A stretch of 64,000 nucleotides of DNA, from assembly GCF_029625315.1 (NCBI RefSeq), contig NZ_CP121110.1, forward strand, positions 2,285,501 through 2,349,500. Reading direction: 5' to 3'. Source of the stretch: Flavobacterium ginsengisoli. GTDB taxonomy: Bacteria; Bacteroidota; Bacteroidia; Flavobacteriales; Flavobacteriaceae. Of the stretch, positions 1-9,440 are shown piece by piece. How positions within the stretch are numbered: position 1 is the stretch's first letter; every line of letters starts with the position of its first letter. Position numbers and translations under genes: made by a program. The notes beneath the pieces are model-generated. The model made no database searches. It was not told the DNA's origin and saw nothing but the letters and a program-made list of their open reading frames with translations.

Positions 1-59
1 AATTATAAGTTTCCCTACTCTGCTATTGGCTATATCTAAGTCAATATAAACTTTATTAC

Positions 60-85
60 TTTGTTTTACAGCTCTGTAAAACAAA
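60..85. promoter_or_regulatory. Perfect palindrome upstream of the first fibre gene
   Basis: Twelve-base arms flank a two-base centre (core TTTACAGCTCTGTAAA at 65-80). A near-copy of the core (15 of 16 bases) lies at 1723-1738, upstream of the next gene. A shared palindrome ahead of two + strand genes suggests a dimeric regulator site, but a short hairpin with no regulatory role is possible. I see no gene in the rest of 1-255 and no clear TAnnTTTG box. Confidence 0.4.
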
Positions 86-255
86 AACTATTGTGACGCC
101 ACTAACACAATTTTTAAACATTCAGATTACTTACAATCATCCAAAACTCACAACTGTTTGTAAGTGTCTTATATATCTGAATGAATTACGGTAATCCCCT
201 ATAAGCCCGATTAAAAGCCTATAAATTATTTAAACCCGTAAAAAATTAATTAAAA

Positions 256-1536
256 ATGAGTACAAATCACAACAGAATCAGAGTGGCGGACTTAGAAAAA
301 AATCAGCCAAACAAAATTTTAAAAACGAATGAAAATGGAGAATTAGAGTTTAGCGATGCAAACGCATTGCTAACAGATACCGATAATGTAAAACTCTCAG
401 GTAATCAAATAATTAGAGGGGAAAAAGTTTTTTCGAACACAAATGGAAATGCATCTTTAAATGCAACTGTTAGTCTATCTGGTGCATCGGCTACTAATTT
501 CAGTAGTGTAAATGATGGATTTGCATTATATGTGGCAGGTTTTAATAATAAGAAAGAAATAGCAAAAATTATGGCTATTGATGGAAGTGCGACTGTATTG
601 AATTTATATAATCAAAAAAGTGCGACTGGAGATTTTCTAAAAGCTGTTGATGCAAACAATAATACTGTCACAAAAATAGATAAGGATGGTATAGTTACTG
701 CAAAATCCTTTGTTAAAACTGGCGGTACAAATGAGCAATTTTTAATGGCAGACGGATCTGTAAAATCAGGCAACCTCCAAGCCGAAAGTTACAATGCTCT
801 TGACTGCACCACCGAAGGCAAAGCACTCGATGCTAGACAAGGAAAAGTCTTAAAGGATATGATTGATAATAAAACCATAAATTTTGCATCTGATGCAGAA
901 ACTCAAATTAACACTGCGATTTCTGAAGATAGTAAAGTAGTTAGCCGCTCTAAGCTTTTCAATTGGTGGCAGTGGGTTAAGTCTCAAGTTACTATAATTA
1001 CAGGAAATTGGACTTTTAAAGGTGCTTTTAAAGTTGATACAAATCAGGAAATTAATCTAACCTCGTCTACTCAATTTGGAACTTCTAGTTTTCTAAGATT
1101 AAATCCTACAAACTCAAATAATCCATATGGAGTTGATTTGCAAACCACTGGAACACTTGCATTTACTGGACAAGGTTTCGATTTCAAAACTGGCGGTTAT
1201 GGAACTATGTATACAAATCCATATGGTCGATTAGTGATAGATGGTCAGTCCCAAGGACTTACTCTAACTGGAGGAGGCCAAGATATGTCAATTGACGGTT
1301 TAACTTATATTAACGGACTCGCATTTTATAACGGTGGCGAAATTGCAACTATTGATACTCTAGCAAATAGCAACTATGCTATCGACGGGCCTTTATCAAG
1401 CAATGATTTGGATGCATACTACCCTAGAGCACAAAAAGGCTTTAAATTACATTGTTTAAATATCGCTAGTGGTGCTTTATGTTACGAAAAAACCGATACA
1501 GGATATTGGATTGAATATCCTATAAAACAAGTATAA
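256..1536 (+). CDS. Tail-fibre-like protein with shared N-terminal module (array member 1)
   Basis: This 426-aa protein has no signal peptide or membrane segment. Residues 1-35 (MSTNHNRIRVADLEKNQ..., then a GELEFSD stretch) recur in the proteins at 18593, 19606, 21298 and 24905. Two other modules are shared: TGGTNEQFLMADGSV near residue 155-170, also in the protein at 15362, and EGKALDARQGKVL near 187-200, also in the proteins at 18593 and 19606. The C-terminal half is beta-rich and unrecognised. The mosaic layout is what phage tail fibres and receptor-binding proteins show. The shared N-terminus would be the particle-attachment part and the variable C-terminus the target-binding part; both roles are inferred. 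ATG 256 is preceded by an A-rich leader typical of Bacteroidota. A strong terminator follows, so it is probably its own transcript. Confidence 0.7.
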   Translation: MSTNHNRIRVADLEKNQPNKILKTNENGELEFSDANALLTDTDNVKLSGNQIIRGEKVFSNTNGNASLNATVSLSGASATNFSSVNDGFALYVAGFNNKKEIAKIMAIDGSATVLNLYNQKSATGDFLKAVDANNNTVTKIDKDGIVTAKSFVKTGGTNEQFLMADGSVKSGNLQAESYNALDCTTEGKALDARQGKVLKDMIDNKTINFASDAETQINTAISEDSKVVSRSKLFNWWQWVKSQVTIITGNWTFKGAFKVDTNQEINLTSSTQFGTSSFLRLNPTNSNNPYGVDLQTTGTLAFTGQGFDFKTGGYGTMYTNPYGRLVIDGQSQGLTLTGGGQDMSIDGLTYINGLAFYNGGEIATIDTLANSNYAIDGPLSSNDLDAYYPRAQKGFKLHCLNIASGALCYEKTDTGYWIEYPIKQV

Positions 1537-1595
1537 TTCAGAAATTTCAACTTGACATTAGTCATTAGATGAATGGATTTCTTTCATTGTAATTT

Positions 1596-1629
1596 GCAAG
1601 GAACTTTGTAATAAAGTTCCTTGCTTTTT
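1596..1629 (+). terminator. Rho-independent terminator after the 256-1536 gene
   Basis: A perfect 12-bp stem (GCAAGGAACTTT and its complement) with a 5-base loop is followed by a T run. It separates the first fibre gene from the giant gene at 2011. The rest of the 474-bp gap 1537-2010 holds a palindrome at 1722-1739 and a small hairpin around 1823-1840 (GAGGTTTTAAACCTC); I see no gene in it. Confidence 0.8.
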
Positions 1630-1721
1630 CAAAACTCATAAACAAAACTTTTTACTGTTTGACATTGAATTAAAGTTTTATCAAAAAACAGTCAATTCTA
1701 AATTTACTCCCCATCCAGTCT

Positions 1722-1739
1722 CTTTACAACTCTGTAAAG
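1722..1739. promoter_or_regulatory. Palindrome CTTTACAACTCTGTAAAG, second copy
   Basis: Seven-base arms with a four-base centre. The 16-base core differs by one base from the palindrome at 65-80. Both copies lie in the leader of a + strand gene of the tail-like cluster, about 175 and 270 bases before the start codons. It is a candidate operator by position and repetition only. Confidence 0.35.
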
Positions 1740-2010
1740 CTCCAGAACATCCATGTTAAACCGCTAAGCGACTCTTTTTTAAGCTCCAATTTTAGGCTCA
1801 TCTTTACATTGTCAAAAGAAAAAAGGAGGTTTTAAACCTCTTAAAAACTTTAATCTTTTGAAAAAATCACTAAGCGGATTATTTACTAAAACTGCTTAGA
1901 AAAATCTCGAAAAAAACTATGCACTTACGCCTCAACGATTGGTTCGATCTAACTACAATTTAATCATTCAGAATACGAACAAAAATTAAAGTCAAAAACA
2001 AAATTAGAAT

Positions 2011-5000
2011 ATGCCAACTAATCCAATTCCTGCGGTTCCGATTCCTACAGCACGATATTATCCGAGATTGTCCGAGATAATTACTGTAGACGATTTACCA
2101 GAATTCTTATCGTTTGTCGAAGATGGTTTGAATTCCATTTTTGATAAAATTCACTACAAAAATTTACAATACTCAAAAGGATATCGTGGAGATTCTGCCT
2201 TTTACAGTCTTGACATTGTTTCAAGTACAAAACTGGCGCTACCTCTTCCTTTTGGTCTAGGTTTGGTCCTTAATCCAGATCTAAAAGACAATGACTCTTC
2301 TATATCATCATTTCCCATTACATTAGAATATCAGTGGGAAATCTTGGCTTTCTTAAAAACATTCAGCTCAAGCAGTTTCTCTTTTTCTATGGAGGATTTC
2401 TATGCCGTGGGGCTTCAGGTTTTCCGCATCAGCGAAGAACAAGTTGTAGCTCATATGATGAATATTTTTGTGGAAGCTCAAGAAGGAAAAACAAAATACG
2501 AACAGCTTTTAGAAGACATTAATTCCTTGGCAGAACTCCAAGGCGATCCTACTTTTGAAGAATTAGGTTTTGCTGAAGATGTAGATCAATCTATTGACAG
2601 CATTCTTACATTAATCAAAAACAATAGTGCTATTACAAAATCAATTCCGCTATTACTATTTGGAACTTATATCGCTAGAGAGGGTTTTACTTTAGACGAA
2701 ATCAAGCAAAAATTACAAGATTTCTACAATATTGTAGCTCCAGACGGAATCGAAGCACATATTAAAAGAATCATTACGCCAAAAGCAAAAGCTACCTTAG
2801 CTTTAAATGCTGGTATTGAGTTCCCTAGAAACATTTTAAAACCTGTTAACCCCAATGGAACTGATTTTGGCAATGGAACTGAAAAATCGATGTTCGTATT
2901 TGCTCAAGCACAATTGTATGCCGATACTGAATCTGGCATTGGCTATCAAGCAGAATTAGGAGGTTCATTAACGCCTCCTAATGCCATGATTGGCAATACA
3001 GGTTTACTTCTTCAGTTAGATACTTTAAAAGTTGATTTAAGCAAGAAAACCAATATTCCAGAAGCCGATGCTGATGGACGTCCAAATGATTTCGTTGGAG
3101 TTTATGCGCGTGCTGTTTCAGTAACCCTTCCTTCAAAATGGTTTAATGATATTCCTGAAACTCCAGGAAGTACATCTCCAACATTAAAAATTGGTGCATC
3201 AGATTTATTAATAGGTACAGGCGGACTCTCTGGAAATATTTATCTAGAGACAGTTCCAAATACAGAGGGTACTTTTAGTTATTTCAGCGATAAATTCAAT
3301 TTTAATTATCCAATCGCCATGTTCGAAAAGGACGAAAATGGTGTGGCCAATAAAAAAGAAATTACCGATTACTCCTCTTTGCTTGTCTTCTTGCAAGAAT
3401 TGAACAGTAAAAATTTGCCGTACGCTTTTGATTATCCGTTATCGTTAACAACTATTAACGATTCAATCACATATGTTTTTACCGAAGCAAAAGATTATCA
3501 AAGCTTTGTAACCGAACTTTACGACAATACACTTTGGAAAACTATTGGCTCTGAGAAAAAAGGTTTTAAAGTAGGTTTCAATAAATTTGATATTACTTTC
3601 AAACAAAATAAAGTTGTCAATTCTAACATCAAAGGAGCTTTAGAAATTCCAAAACTTAAAGAAAAAAACGGTACTCCATTAAAAGTTAATCTTGAAGGTC
3701 ACTTGCAGGATGATGGAGATTTTAACCTTACTGCTTCATTCCCAAAAGATAATAAACCAAAAGCAAATTTATTTGATCTTGTAGATATTGATTTCCATAG
3801 TTTCGAACTTGGTAAACAAGATGAAGATTACTATTTAGGAACCTCTTGTTATGTTTCTTTTCCTCAAGATACTTTAATGGGAAGCTTATTAAAAGGAAAA
3901 GGATTTGAAGTTGAAAAACTGCGTGTGTATAGCGATGGAAATATTGAAGTTGAAGGAGGATCTATTCCTATTCCAATCAGTCTTTCTGTCAATTTAGGTC
4001 CAGTTCAGATGGCAGTTACAAACATCAACTTTGGTTCTACCCAAATTAACGGCCGCAAATATAATTTCTGGGGATTTGATGGTGCAATCAGTATCAATCC
4101 GCTTGGAGTTGATGCTCGTGGTGAAGGAGTAAAATACTATTATTCTACAGATGGAGGTCCAAAAGATTCATTCATTAGAATTCAGACTATCGAAGTCGAT
4201 TTAATTATTCCAGGAACTGCTACCGAATCTTCGGCTATGGCGATTATTCACGGTATGATTTCGCTTCCTGAACCAGGAAAATCGAAAGAATTTATCGGTG
4301 AAGTTGGTTTAAAACTTCCAAAAGCAAAAATCTCAGGAAGCGTTGGCATGCGTTTTATGCCCAAATACCCTGCTTTTTTAATTGATGCAAGTATAGAACT
4401 ACCTGTTCCTATTCCGCTTGGTTTTCTGGCTATTAATGCCTTTAGAGGCTTATTAGGATTTAGATATGTTGCCACCAAACAAGCTGTGGGGCTTACAGAA
4501 AACAATTCTTGGTATGATTATTATAAACATCCAAAACCAGGAATCAACATTAAAAAATTCAGTGGCCCGCCAGATTCAATGCAGTACAATTCTCCATTCT
4601 CTATTGGGGCTGGAGCCACTTTTGGAACAGTTGCCGATGGCGGACATGTATTGTCATTAAGAGCCATGCTTTTATTGTCTCTGCCTACTCTATTTTATAT
4701 CGAAGCAGGACTGAATGTTATTTCAGGAAGATTAGGTCTGATTGAAGATGATCCAAGTAATCCGCCGTTTTTTGCGATGGTTGCCTTTGGAGACGATTCA
4801 TTAGAGTTAGCAGCTGGTGCAGATTTTAGCATTCCTAAAGATGGCGGTCAGATATTCAAACTCACTGCATTATTAGAAGCTGGTTTTTTCTTTAAAAATC
4901 AGAAACCTTGGTATGTTAATTTCGGAACAAAAGAAAGACCAATCGAAGCTGACGTTTTAACCTTATTTAAAGCAAAAGCTTTCATCATGCTTTCTGCTCA

Positions 5001-8000
5001 AGGTATTGAAGCTGGAGCAAGATTAGATTTCAAACTAGAAAAGAGTTTTGGCCCTGCCAAAGTAAAATTATGGGCTTATTTAGAATTAGGTGGAAAAATC
5101 TCGTTCAAACGTCCGCAAATGGGTGGTTATATTACTGCAGGAGGAGGAATCCAGATTAAAATTTGGATTGTTAATGTTGAAATCGAGTTAAATACCATAT
5201 TCTCTGTAGAGTCATTTAAGCCATTCTTAATTTATGCCAGCCTAGAATTGCGCGTTCGTGTAAGGATTGGTTTTGTAAAAGTGAGTAAAAGTTTTACTAT
5301 TGAATTACAATGGGATCTCAACCGAATTATTGACCGTACACCTTACAGTCCGCTTCCAAAAGGAACTGTAGGTGACGGCTTAGATAATAGAACTTTGGAG
5401 AATGTCAAAGGTGTTCATATGTTAACCAATCAGGCTTTTGCTTTAGATTATTTCAAATCTGTGGGAGAAAAAGACTATGATCCAAAAAAGTTTGACATTC
5501 ATGGAATGCCTAAAGCAGAACTTATTACCAACGTAATCCCTTTAGATACTTATATCGATATTAAAATGGCTAAAGGTTTATTGCCTAATCCTGAATTATC
5601 TCAAAAAATAGGAGGTTATACTGCTGAAGCAAAAAACTACACAGACATGATGCCTCCGATAGACAATAATCCTAAATCTTCGCAAAAAATACGTAGGGTT
5701 AAACATGAATACGGAATTAAATCAATCAATTTAAAATCATGGAATGGCTCTAATTGGGTAGATTACCATCCTTTTGAAGCTGTTGTAAAAGATACAGAAA
5801 GAAGCGACGCGTTAAAGAAATTACCTTGGGCACAATGGCAAAAAGCAATTGACCAATATGATTCTATTCGTGTACTGGCAACAGATCCTTTTTCTTTTTT
5901 AAGTGCAGGAGAACCAGGATGGCATATTCCTGAACAATTAGGAATTACACCTTCTCGATTATTCTGTCCATCATCCGAAATTGAGAAACAGCACACTGAT
6001 TTTCTTAATAAGCAAATTGGTCAGCGCTATTATGTTCCAACGCAATATGAAGCAGATAAAATCAATGGATTGTTTTTTAAATTAAATGGAGAACTTCCTG
6101 AAATTACTGGCAATTATAAAATTGAAGGTGGAGATTTCATGAGTATTACTGCAGATAGAAATCCTCATGGTTATAGTAAATCACTTTCATTTAAGAACGA
6201 GAATGAATTAGAAATTATTTTCCCTGAATCGGCTATTGATCCAGTCTTACAGCTTACAACGCAAGCGAAAGAAGTAAAAATTTCTGCTTATACAGCTGTT
6301 TTTGAAGATGGCGATAAACTGACATCTTATGTCCCTATTCGCTTTAGCAAAACTAATTCGGGTACTTTTTCGGATGAGCAAACGTATACCAAAGCAGAAT
6401 TTTTAACTGCGATAACTTTATTTAGCGAAGAAATTGAAGATCAGAAAATAAAGATTGACAAAATTGTAATTAGTCCAGTTTCAGCAAAGGCAAAACGCAT
6501 TAAAGAAATCAGAAATAAAATGGTCGCTTTATTTGATGAGACTTATGGCGATCTAACTGGAGAAACTGAAATTACATTGACAGATCCTGCAAAGATTGCA
6601 GAATACAATTTGCTTACAACTGAATTGAATAATCTGAAATTGGATGCAGGAAACGACAATATTAATTCTGGAAATAATCCAAATGCATTGACTTTTACTC
6701 ACTATTATGGATATAATGGAAGAACTCTGTATGATTTTGATCAGGTAATTAAATTCAATGATTCGTTCGTAATAACATTCCATCCAAAAGAAGATACAAA
6801 AACTACAATCCTATTACAAGTTGATTCTGATGGAAGCATCATTAGAGAACGCCTAATTAATGGAATTGTAACTTCTTTACAAATTGTAAAGGGTAATTTA
6901 TTAGTAACTCAAGCCTTGAATGCAGAACAATGCAAAGGAATTGGAGAAGCTATTATCGATCTTGATCTAATCATTGGATGTCAATCTCCTATTTCTGCAA
7001 CTGCAATTGTAGAAATGGACGAAGAGTTAAATCCGATTTCTGGAACACAGTATTTAAACACGTATTCTTTAGGTTTCAATAAGATACTTCCGTTAACAAA
7101 CAATGATTTGCTTTGGGTAAATACATTATTTAATGAAACCCAAATTAGCTGGATTAAAGGAGACGATCGAACTGTTGTTTATCATTCAAAAATAAATGGA
7201 GAAGTAACTAAAGTTCTCAAGCAAAATGATACTGAATTCACTTTGATTACGAAAGACAAAAAAATCATTCGTCTGAATATCAACAATACAGCAAAAGTAA
7301 TTTCTGTAATTGACACAAAAGTTCTTTCTGATACAGCAATTATTGAAATCATCGATGCCATTAGTGCCAATAATAAAACTTGGGTTTCAGTCAAGCTTTC
7401 AAATAACAAATTTGGTTTAGTTCAAATTAATGGAAGTACAATCAATTTGTTGAAAAATGATGCGATTTTTGAATCAAAGGTTTACTTATCTAATAATGTT
7501 TTGAATGATAACTCTATTGTTGCTTACAATGAAAATTATCTGTTTGTATTTAGTGAATCACTAGAACTGAAAAGACTCGTTAAACGAGAAAATGAAATTA
7601 AAGATGCTTCAATTATTAGGGTTCAAAATGAACCATCTGTAAATGAAATTGTAATGCTTTCTGGCAAGCCAAAAGAAAAAGGCGTTTATTTCTCATTGTT
7701 TAGTGATGCTTTTGACAATTGTTCTTTATATCCTACTCCAAATGTTTCTGTTACATTGTCTACGACAGCTTTAACAAACGGAAGCATAAGTTTAATTCCG
7801 TTAAGCACAGTTACTGGATTAGATTTTAGAAGAAGTCTTAAAAACTCAAAAATTATTATTACTGATGCTATTATTTGCTCAAGTCTAGAAAATGTTGAAG
7901 ATCCAGAACTTGATTACACAACTTACATTCAAAGTGTAGAATGGTTGAGTAAAGAAGATTATTATCATAACAAAACTATTTTGGATATTCCGGCTGTCGC

Positions 8001-8736
8001 TGAACAGTTTAAAGCAATGAAAGATGCGGTACAAACTACAGTACAACCAATCTGGAGACCCAATACAACATATTGCTTAGATTTTACTTTGACAGATACG
8101 GTTGATGACAATAAAAAGAATCCAACTGAATTTAAATATTTCTATGGATTTAAAACACATGGACCTATTGGACATTATCGTGTTAAAGATCCTGTAAGAC
8201 CAGAAAATCAAGATGCACCTACGAAGAATGAATTGACTGAATTATCTAAATCACCATTAACGTCATTAAGAAGTTATCTAGATTACAATCGTTCTTACCC
8301 TAATGCAGATGGAAGTTTGCTACAGTCTAAACCTTCATTCTACGGTACTGACCAATGTAAAATCTCTTTATTCTTTACTAACACATATACTTCTAATATG
8401 TTCAAAAAATGGGATAGTTATGATACTGGCAGGCCAGAAATTGATGGTGTATTAAATCTTTATATCAAAGATCCTCAGACTGATGTGCTTATTAAATATC
8501 CGCCAGAACCGATATTCGAAGAAGAAAATGAAATTATTTATCCAAAAGCAGAAGAAATAGACAATGAAAGTGAAAGATGGACTGATGATAATGATCCTAG
8601 GCTTCCGTTAGGAATTAGAATTGTAAACAATTTCATTAGTGATAATCCTGGAATATGCAGACTTAACTTTAGGAGATCCTTTAAAGCCAAAATCATTAAA
8701 ATACAAGACAACATTAACCAATTTAAAACCTTCTAA
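2011..8736 (+). CDS. Giant beta-rich protein, function unknown (5' part of a probably frameshifted gene)
   Basis: The open frame encodes 2,241 residues with no signal peptide. Residues ~30-260 are mixed. From ~260 to ~1110 long alternating hydrophobic/polar strands dominate, with glycine-rich segments such as LSLPTLFYIEAGLNVISG and repeated LELGGKISF-type strands. From ~1110 to ~2240 it is a mosaic of beta domains with many charged loops. I do not recognise a catalytic motif or name a family with confidence. The last ~25 residues look out of frame. The real protein probably continues in the frame of 8639-9427 and would be about 2,471 aa. It sits directly before a giant vWA-domain protein and the fibre genes, so a structural or surface role on a tail-like particle is likely, by context only. 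Confidence 0.65.
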   Translation: MPTNPIPAVPIPTARYYPRLSEIITVDDLPEFLSFVEDGLNSIFDKIHYKNLQYSKGYRGDSAFYSLDIVSSTKLALPLPFGLGLVLNPDLKDNDSSISSFPITLEYQWEILAFLKTFSSSSFSFSMEDFYAVGLQVFRISEEQVVAHMMNIFVEAQEGKTKYEQLLEDINSLAELQGDPTFEELGFAEDVDQSIDSILTLIKNNSAITKSIPLLLFGTYIAREGFTLDEIKQKLQDFYNIVAPDGIEAHIKRIITPKAKATLALNAGIEFPRNILKPVNPNGTDFGNGTEKSMFVFAQAQLYADTESGIGYQAELGGSLTPPNAMIGNTGLLLQLDTLKVDLSKKTNIPEADADGRPNDFVGVYARAVSVTLPSKWFNDIPETPGSTSPTLKIGASDLLIGTGGLSGNIYLETVPNTEGTFSYFSDKFNFNYPIAMFEKDENGVANKKEITDYSSLLVFLQELNSKNLPYAFDYPLSLTTINDSITYVFTEAKDYQSFVTELYDNTLWKTIGSEKKGFKVGFNKFDITFKQNKVVNSNIKGALEIPKLKEKNGTPLKVNLEGHLQDDGDFNLTASFPKDNKPKANLFDLVDIDFHSFELGKQDEDYYLGTSCYVSFPQDTLMGSLLKGKGFEVEKLRVYSDGNIEVEGGSIPIPISLSVNLGPVQMAVTNINFGSTQINGRKYNFWGFDGAISINPLGVDARGEGVKYYYSTDGGPKDSFIRIQTIEVDLIIPGTATESSAMAIIHGMISLPEPGKSKEFIGEVGLKLPKAKISGSVGMRFMPKYPAFLIDASIELPVPIPLGFLAINAFRGLLGFRYVATKQAVGLTENNSWYDYYKHPKPGINIKKFSGPPDSMQYNSPFSIGAGATFGTVADGGHVLSLRAMLLLSLPTLFYIEAGLNVISGRLGLIEDDPSNPPFFAMVAFGDDSLELAAGADFSIPKDGGQIFKLTALLEAGFFFKNQKPWYVNFGTKERPIEADVLTLFKAKAFIMLSAQGIEAGARLDFKLEKSFGPAKVKLWAYLELGGKISFKRPQMGGYITAGGGIQIKIWIVNVEIELNTIFSVESFKPFLIYASLELRVRVRIGFVKVSKSFTIELQWDLNRIIDRTPYSPLPKGTVGDGLDNRTLENVKGVHMLTNQAFALDYFKSVGEKDYDPKKFDIHGMPKAELITNVIPLDTYIDIKMAKGLLPNPELSQKIGGYTAEAKNYTDMMPPIDNNPKSSQKIRRVKHEYGIKSINLKSWNGSNWVDYHPFEAVVKDTERSDALKKLPWAQWQKAIDQYDSIRVLATDPFSFLSAGEPGWHIPEQLGITPSRLFCPSSEIEKQHTDFLNKQIGQRYYVPTQYEADKINGLFFKLNGELPEITGNYKIEGGDFMSITADRNPHGYSKSLSFKNENELEIIFPESAIDPVLQLTTQAKEVKISAYTAVFEDGDKLTSYVPIRFSKTNSGTFSDEQTYTKAEFLTAITLFSEEIEDQKIKIDKIVISPVSAKAKRIKEIRNKMVALFDETYGDLTGETEITLTDPAKIAEYNLLTTELNNLKLDAGNDNINSGNNPNALTFTHYYGYNGRTLYDFDQVIKFNDSFVITFHPKEDTKTTILLQVDSDGSIIRERLINGIVTSLQIVKGNLLVTQALNAEQCKGIGEAIIDLDLIIGCQSPISATAIVEMDEELNPISGTQYLNTYSLGFNKILPLTNNDLLWVNTLFNETQISWIKGDDRTVVYHSKINGEVTKVLKQNDTEFTLITKDKKIIRLNINNTAKVISVIDTKVLSDTAIIEIIDAISANNKTWVSVKLSNNKFGLVQINGSTINLLKNDAIFESKVYLSNNVLNDNSIVAYNENYLFVFSESLELKRLVKRENEIKDASIIRVQNEPSVNEIVMLSGKPKEKGVYFSLFSDAFDNCSLYPTPNVSVTLSTTALTNGSISLIPLSTVTGLDFRRSLKNSKIIITDAIICSSLENVEDPELDYTTYIQSVEWLSKEDYYHNKTILDIPAVAEQFKAMKDAVQTTVQPIWRPNTTYCLDFTLTDTVDDNKKNPTEFKYFYGFKTHGPIGHYRVKDPVRPENQDAPTKNELTELSKSPLTSLRSYLDYNRSYPNADGSLLQSKPSFYGTDQCKISLFFTNTYTSNMFKKWDSYDTGRPEIDGVLNLYIKDPQTDVLIKYPPEPIFEEENEIIYPKAEEIDNESERWTDDNDPRLPLGIRIVNNFISDNPGICRLNFRRSFKAKIIKIQDNINQFKTF

Positions 8737-9427
8737 ACTATATACGGTTTTAGTTAATAATTATTTTGATGGTGCTCAAATAGGAGTTACAAGCGAAAGC
8801 AAAAACATCTTGGTACATCAATTTGGATTCCAAACTTCGCGTTACAAAGATTTCAAAGAACAAATTGAAAGTTATTTTACTGATCAAGAAAAAACTAAAG
8901 GAGCTTTATATGATGTAAATGTTAATATGAATCAAGAACGTATTGATGCTTTGCATTATCTAATTGCGCCAAAAGTCTCGAATGCAACCAACTCTTTAAG
9001 TGATTCTATGGCAACAAAGTATCAGCATTTATTTGATCGTGCCTTTGAAGGAATTTTAAAATTATCTCCTCTTGATCCGGCTCAAACTACTGAGGTAAAT
9101 AAAATTATTGATACCAATACAGGAGCAACAATTGCACTTTTAGTCCGTAATCCTGAACCATTTAATATTCCGAAAATGCCTTTAGAAGAAATTCAAGATA
9201 CTATTTCGGTTTTAGATGAATTAGGAAATGTAAGATCCGATTATAGTGTGTTGCATTCAAAAGATTATTCGCAGGCATTGATTATGAATCCTGATAAAAC
9301 AATTTTAGAAGTAGAAAAATTGAAAATCAAGTTTAAATACAAAATGTGGAATACCGAAGGAAATGGAACTTCTCCAACTAGTACCCTTGATACACAAATA
9401 CTACCATTAAACAATATAAATCTTTAA
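8639..9427 (+). CDS. C-terminal continuation of the 2011 giant protein (frame break near 8654-8666)
   Basis: The only in-frame start for this 262-codon frame is GTG 8639, inside the upstream gene. Its first residues (LEYADLTLGDPLKPKSL) read as the middle of a domain rather than an N-terminus. The upstream frame ends in an unrelated basic tail over the same bases. Removing one base near GGAATATGCAGAC joins the frames into one of 2,472 codons. Residues ~60-75 contain FGFQTSRYKDFKEQIE, a surface-domain-like segment. The tail ends at 9427, 13 bases before the next ATG. A separate overlapping gene is possible but less likely. Confidence 0.6.
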   Translation: MIILEYADLTLGDPLKPKSLKYKTTLTNLKPSKLYTVLVNNYFDGAQIGVTSESKNILVHQFGFQTSRYKDFKEQIESYFTDQEKTKGALYDVNVNMNQERIDALHYLIAPKVSNATNSLSDSMATKYQHLFDRAFEGILKLSPLDPAQTTEVNKIIDTNTGATIALLVRNPEPFNIPKMPLEEIQDTISVLDELGNVRSDYSVLHSKDYSQALIMNPDKTILEVEKLKIKFKYKMWNTEGNGTSPTSTLDTQILPLNNINL

Positions 9428-9440
9428 AAAAACAAGAAAA

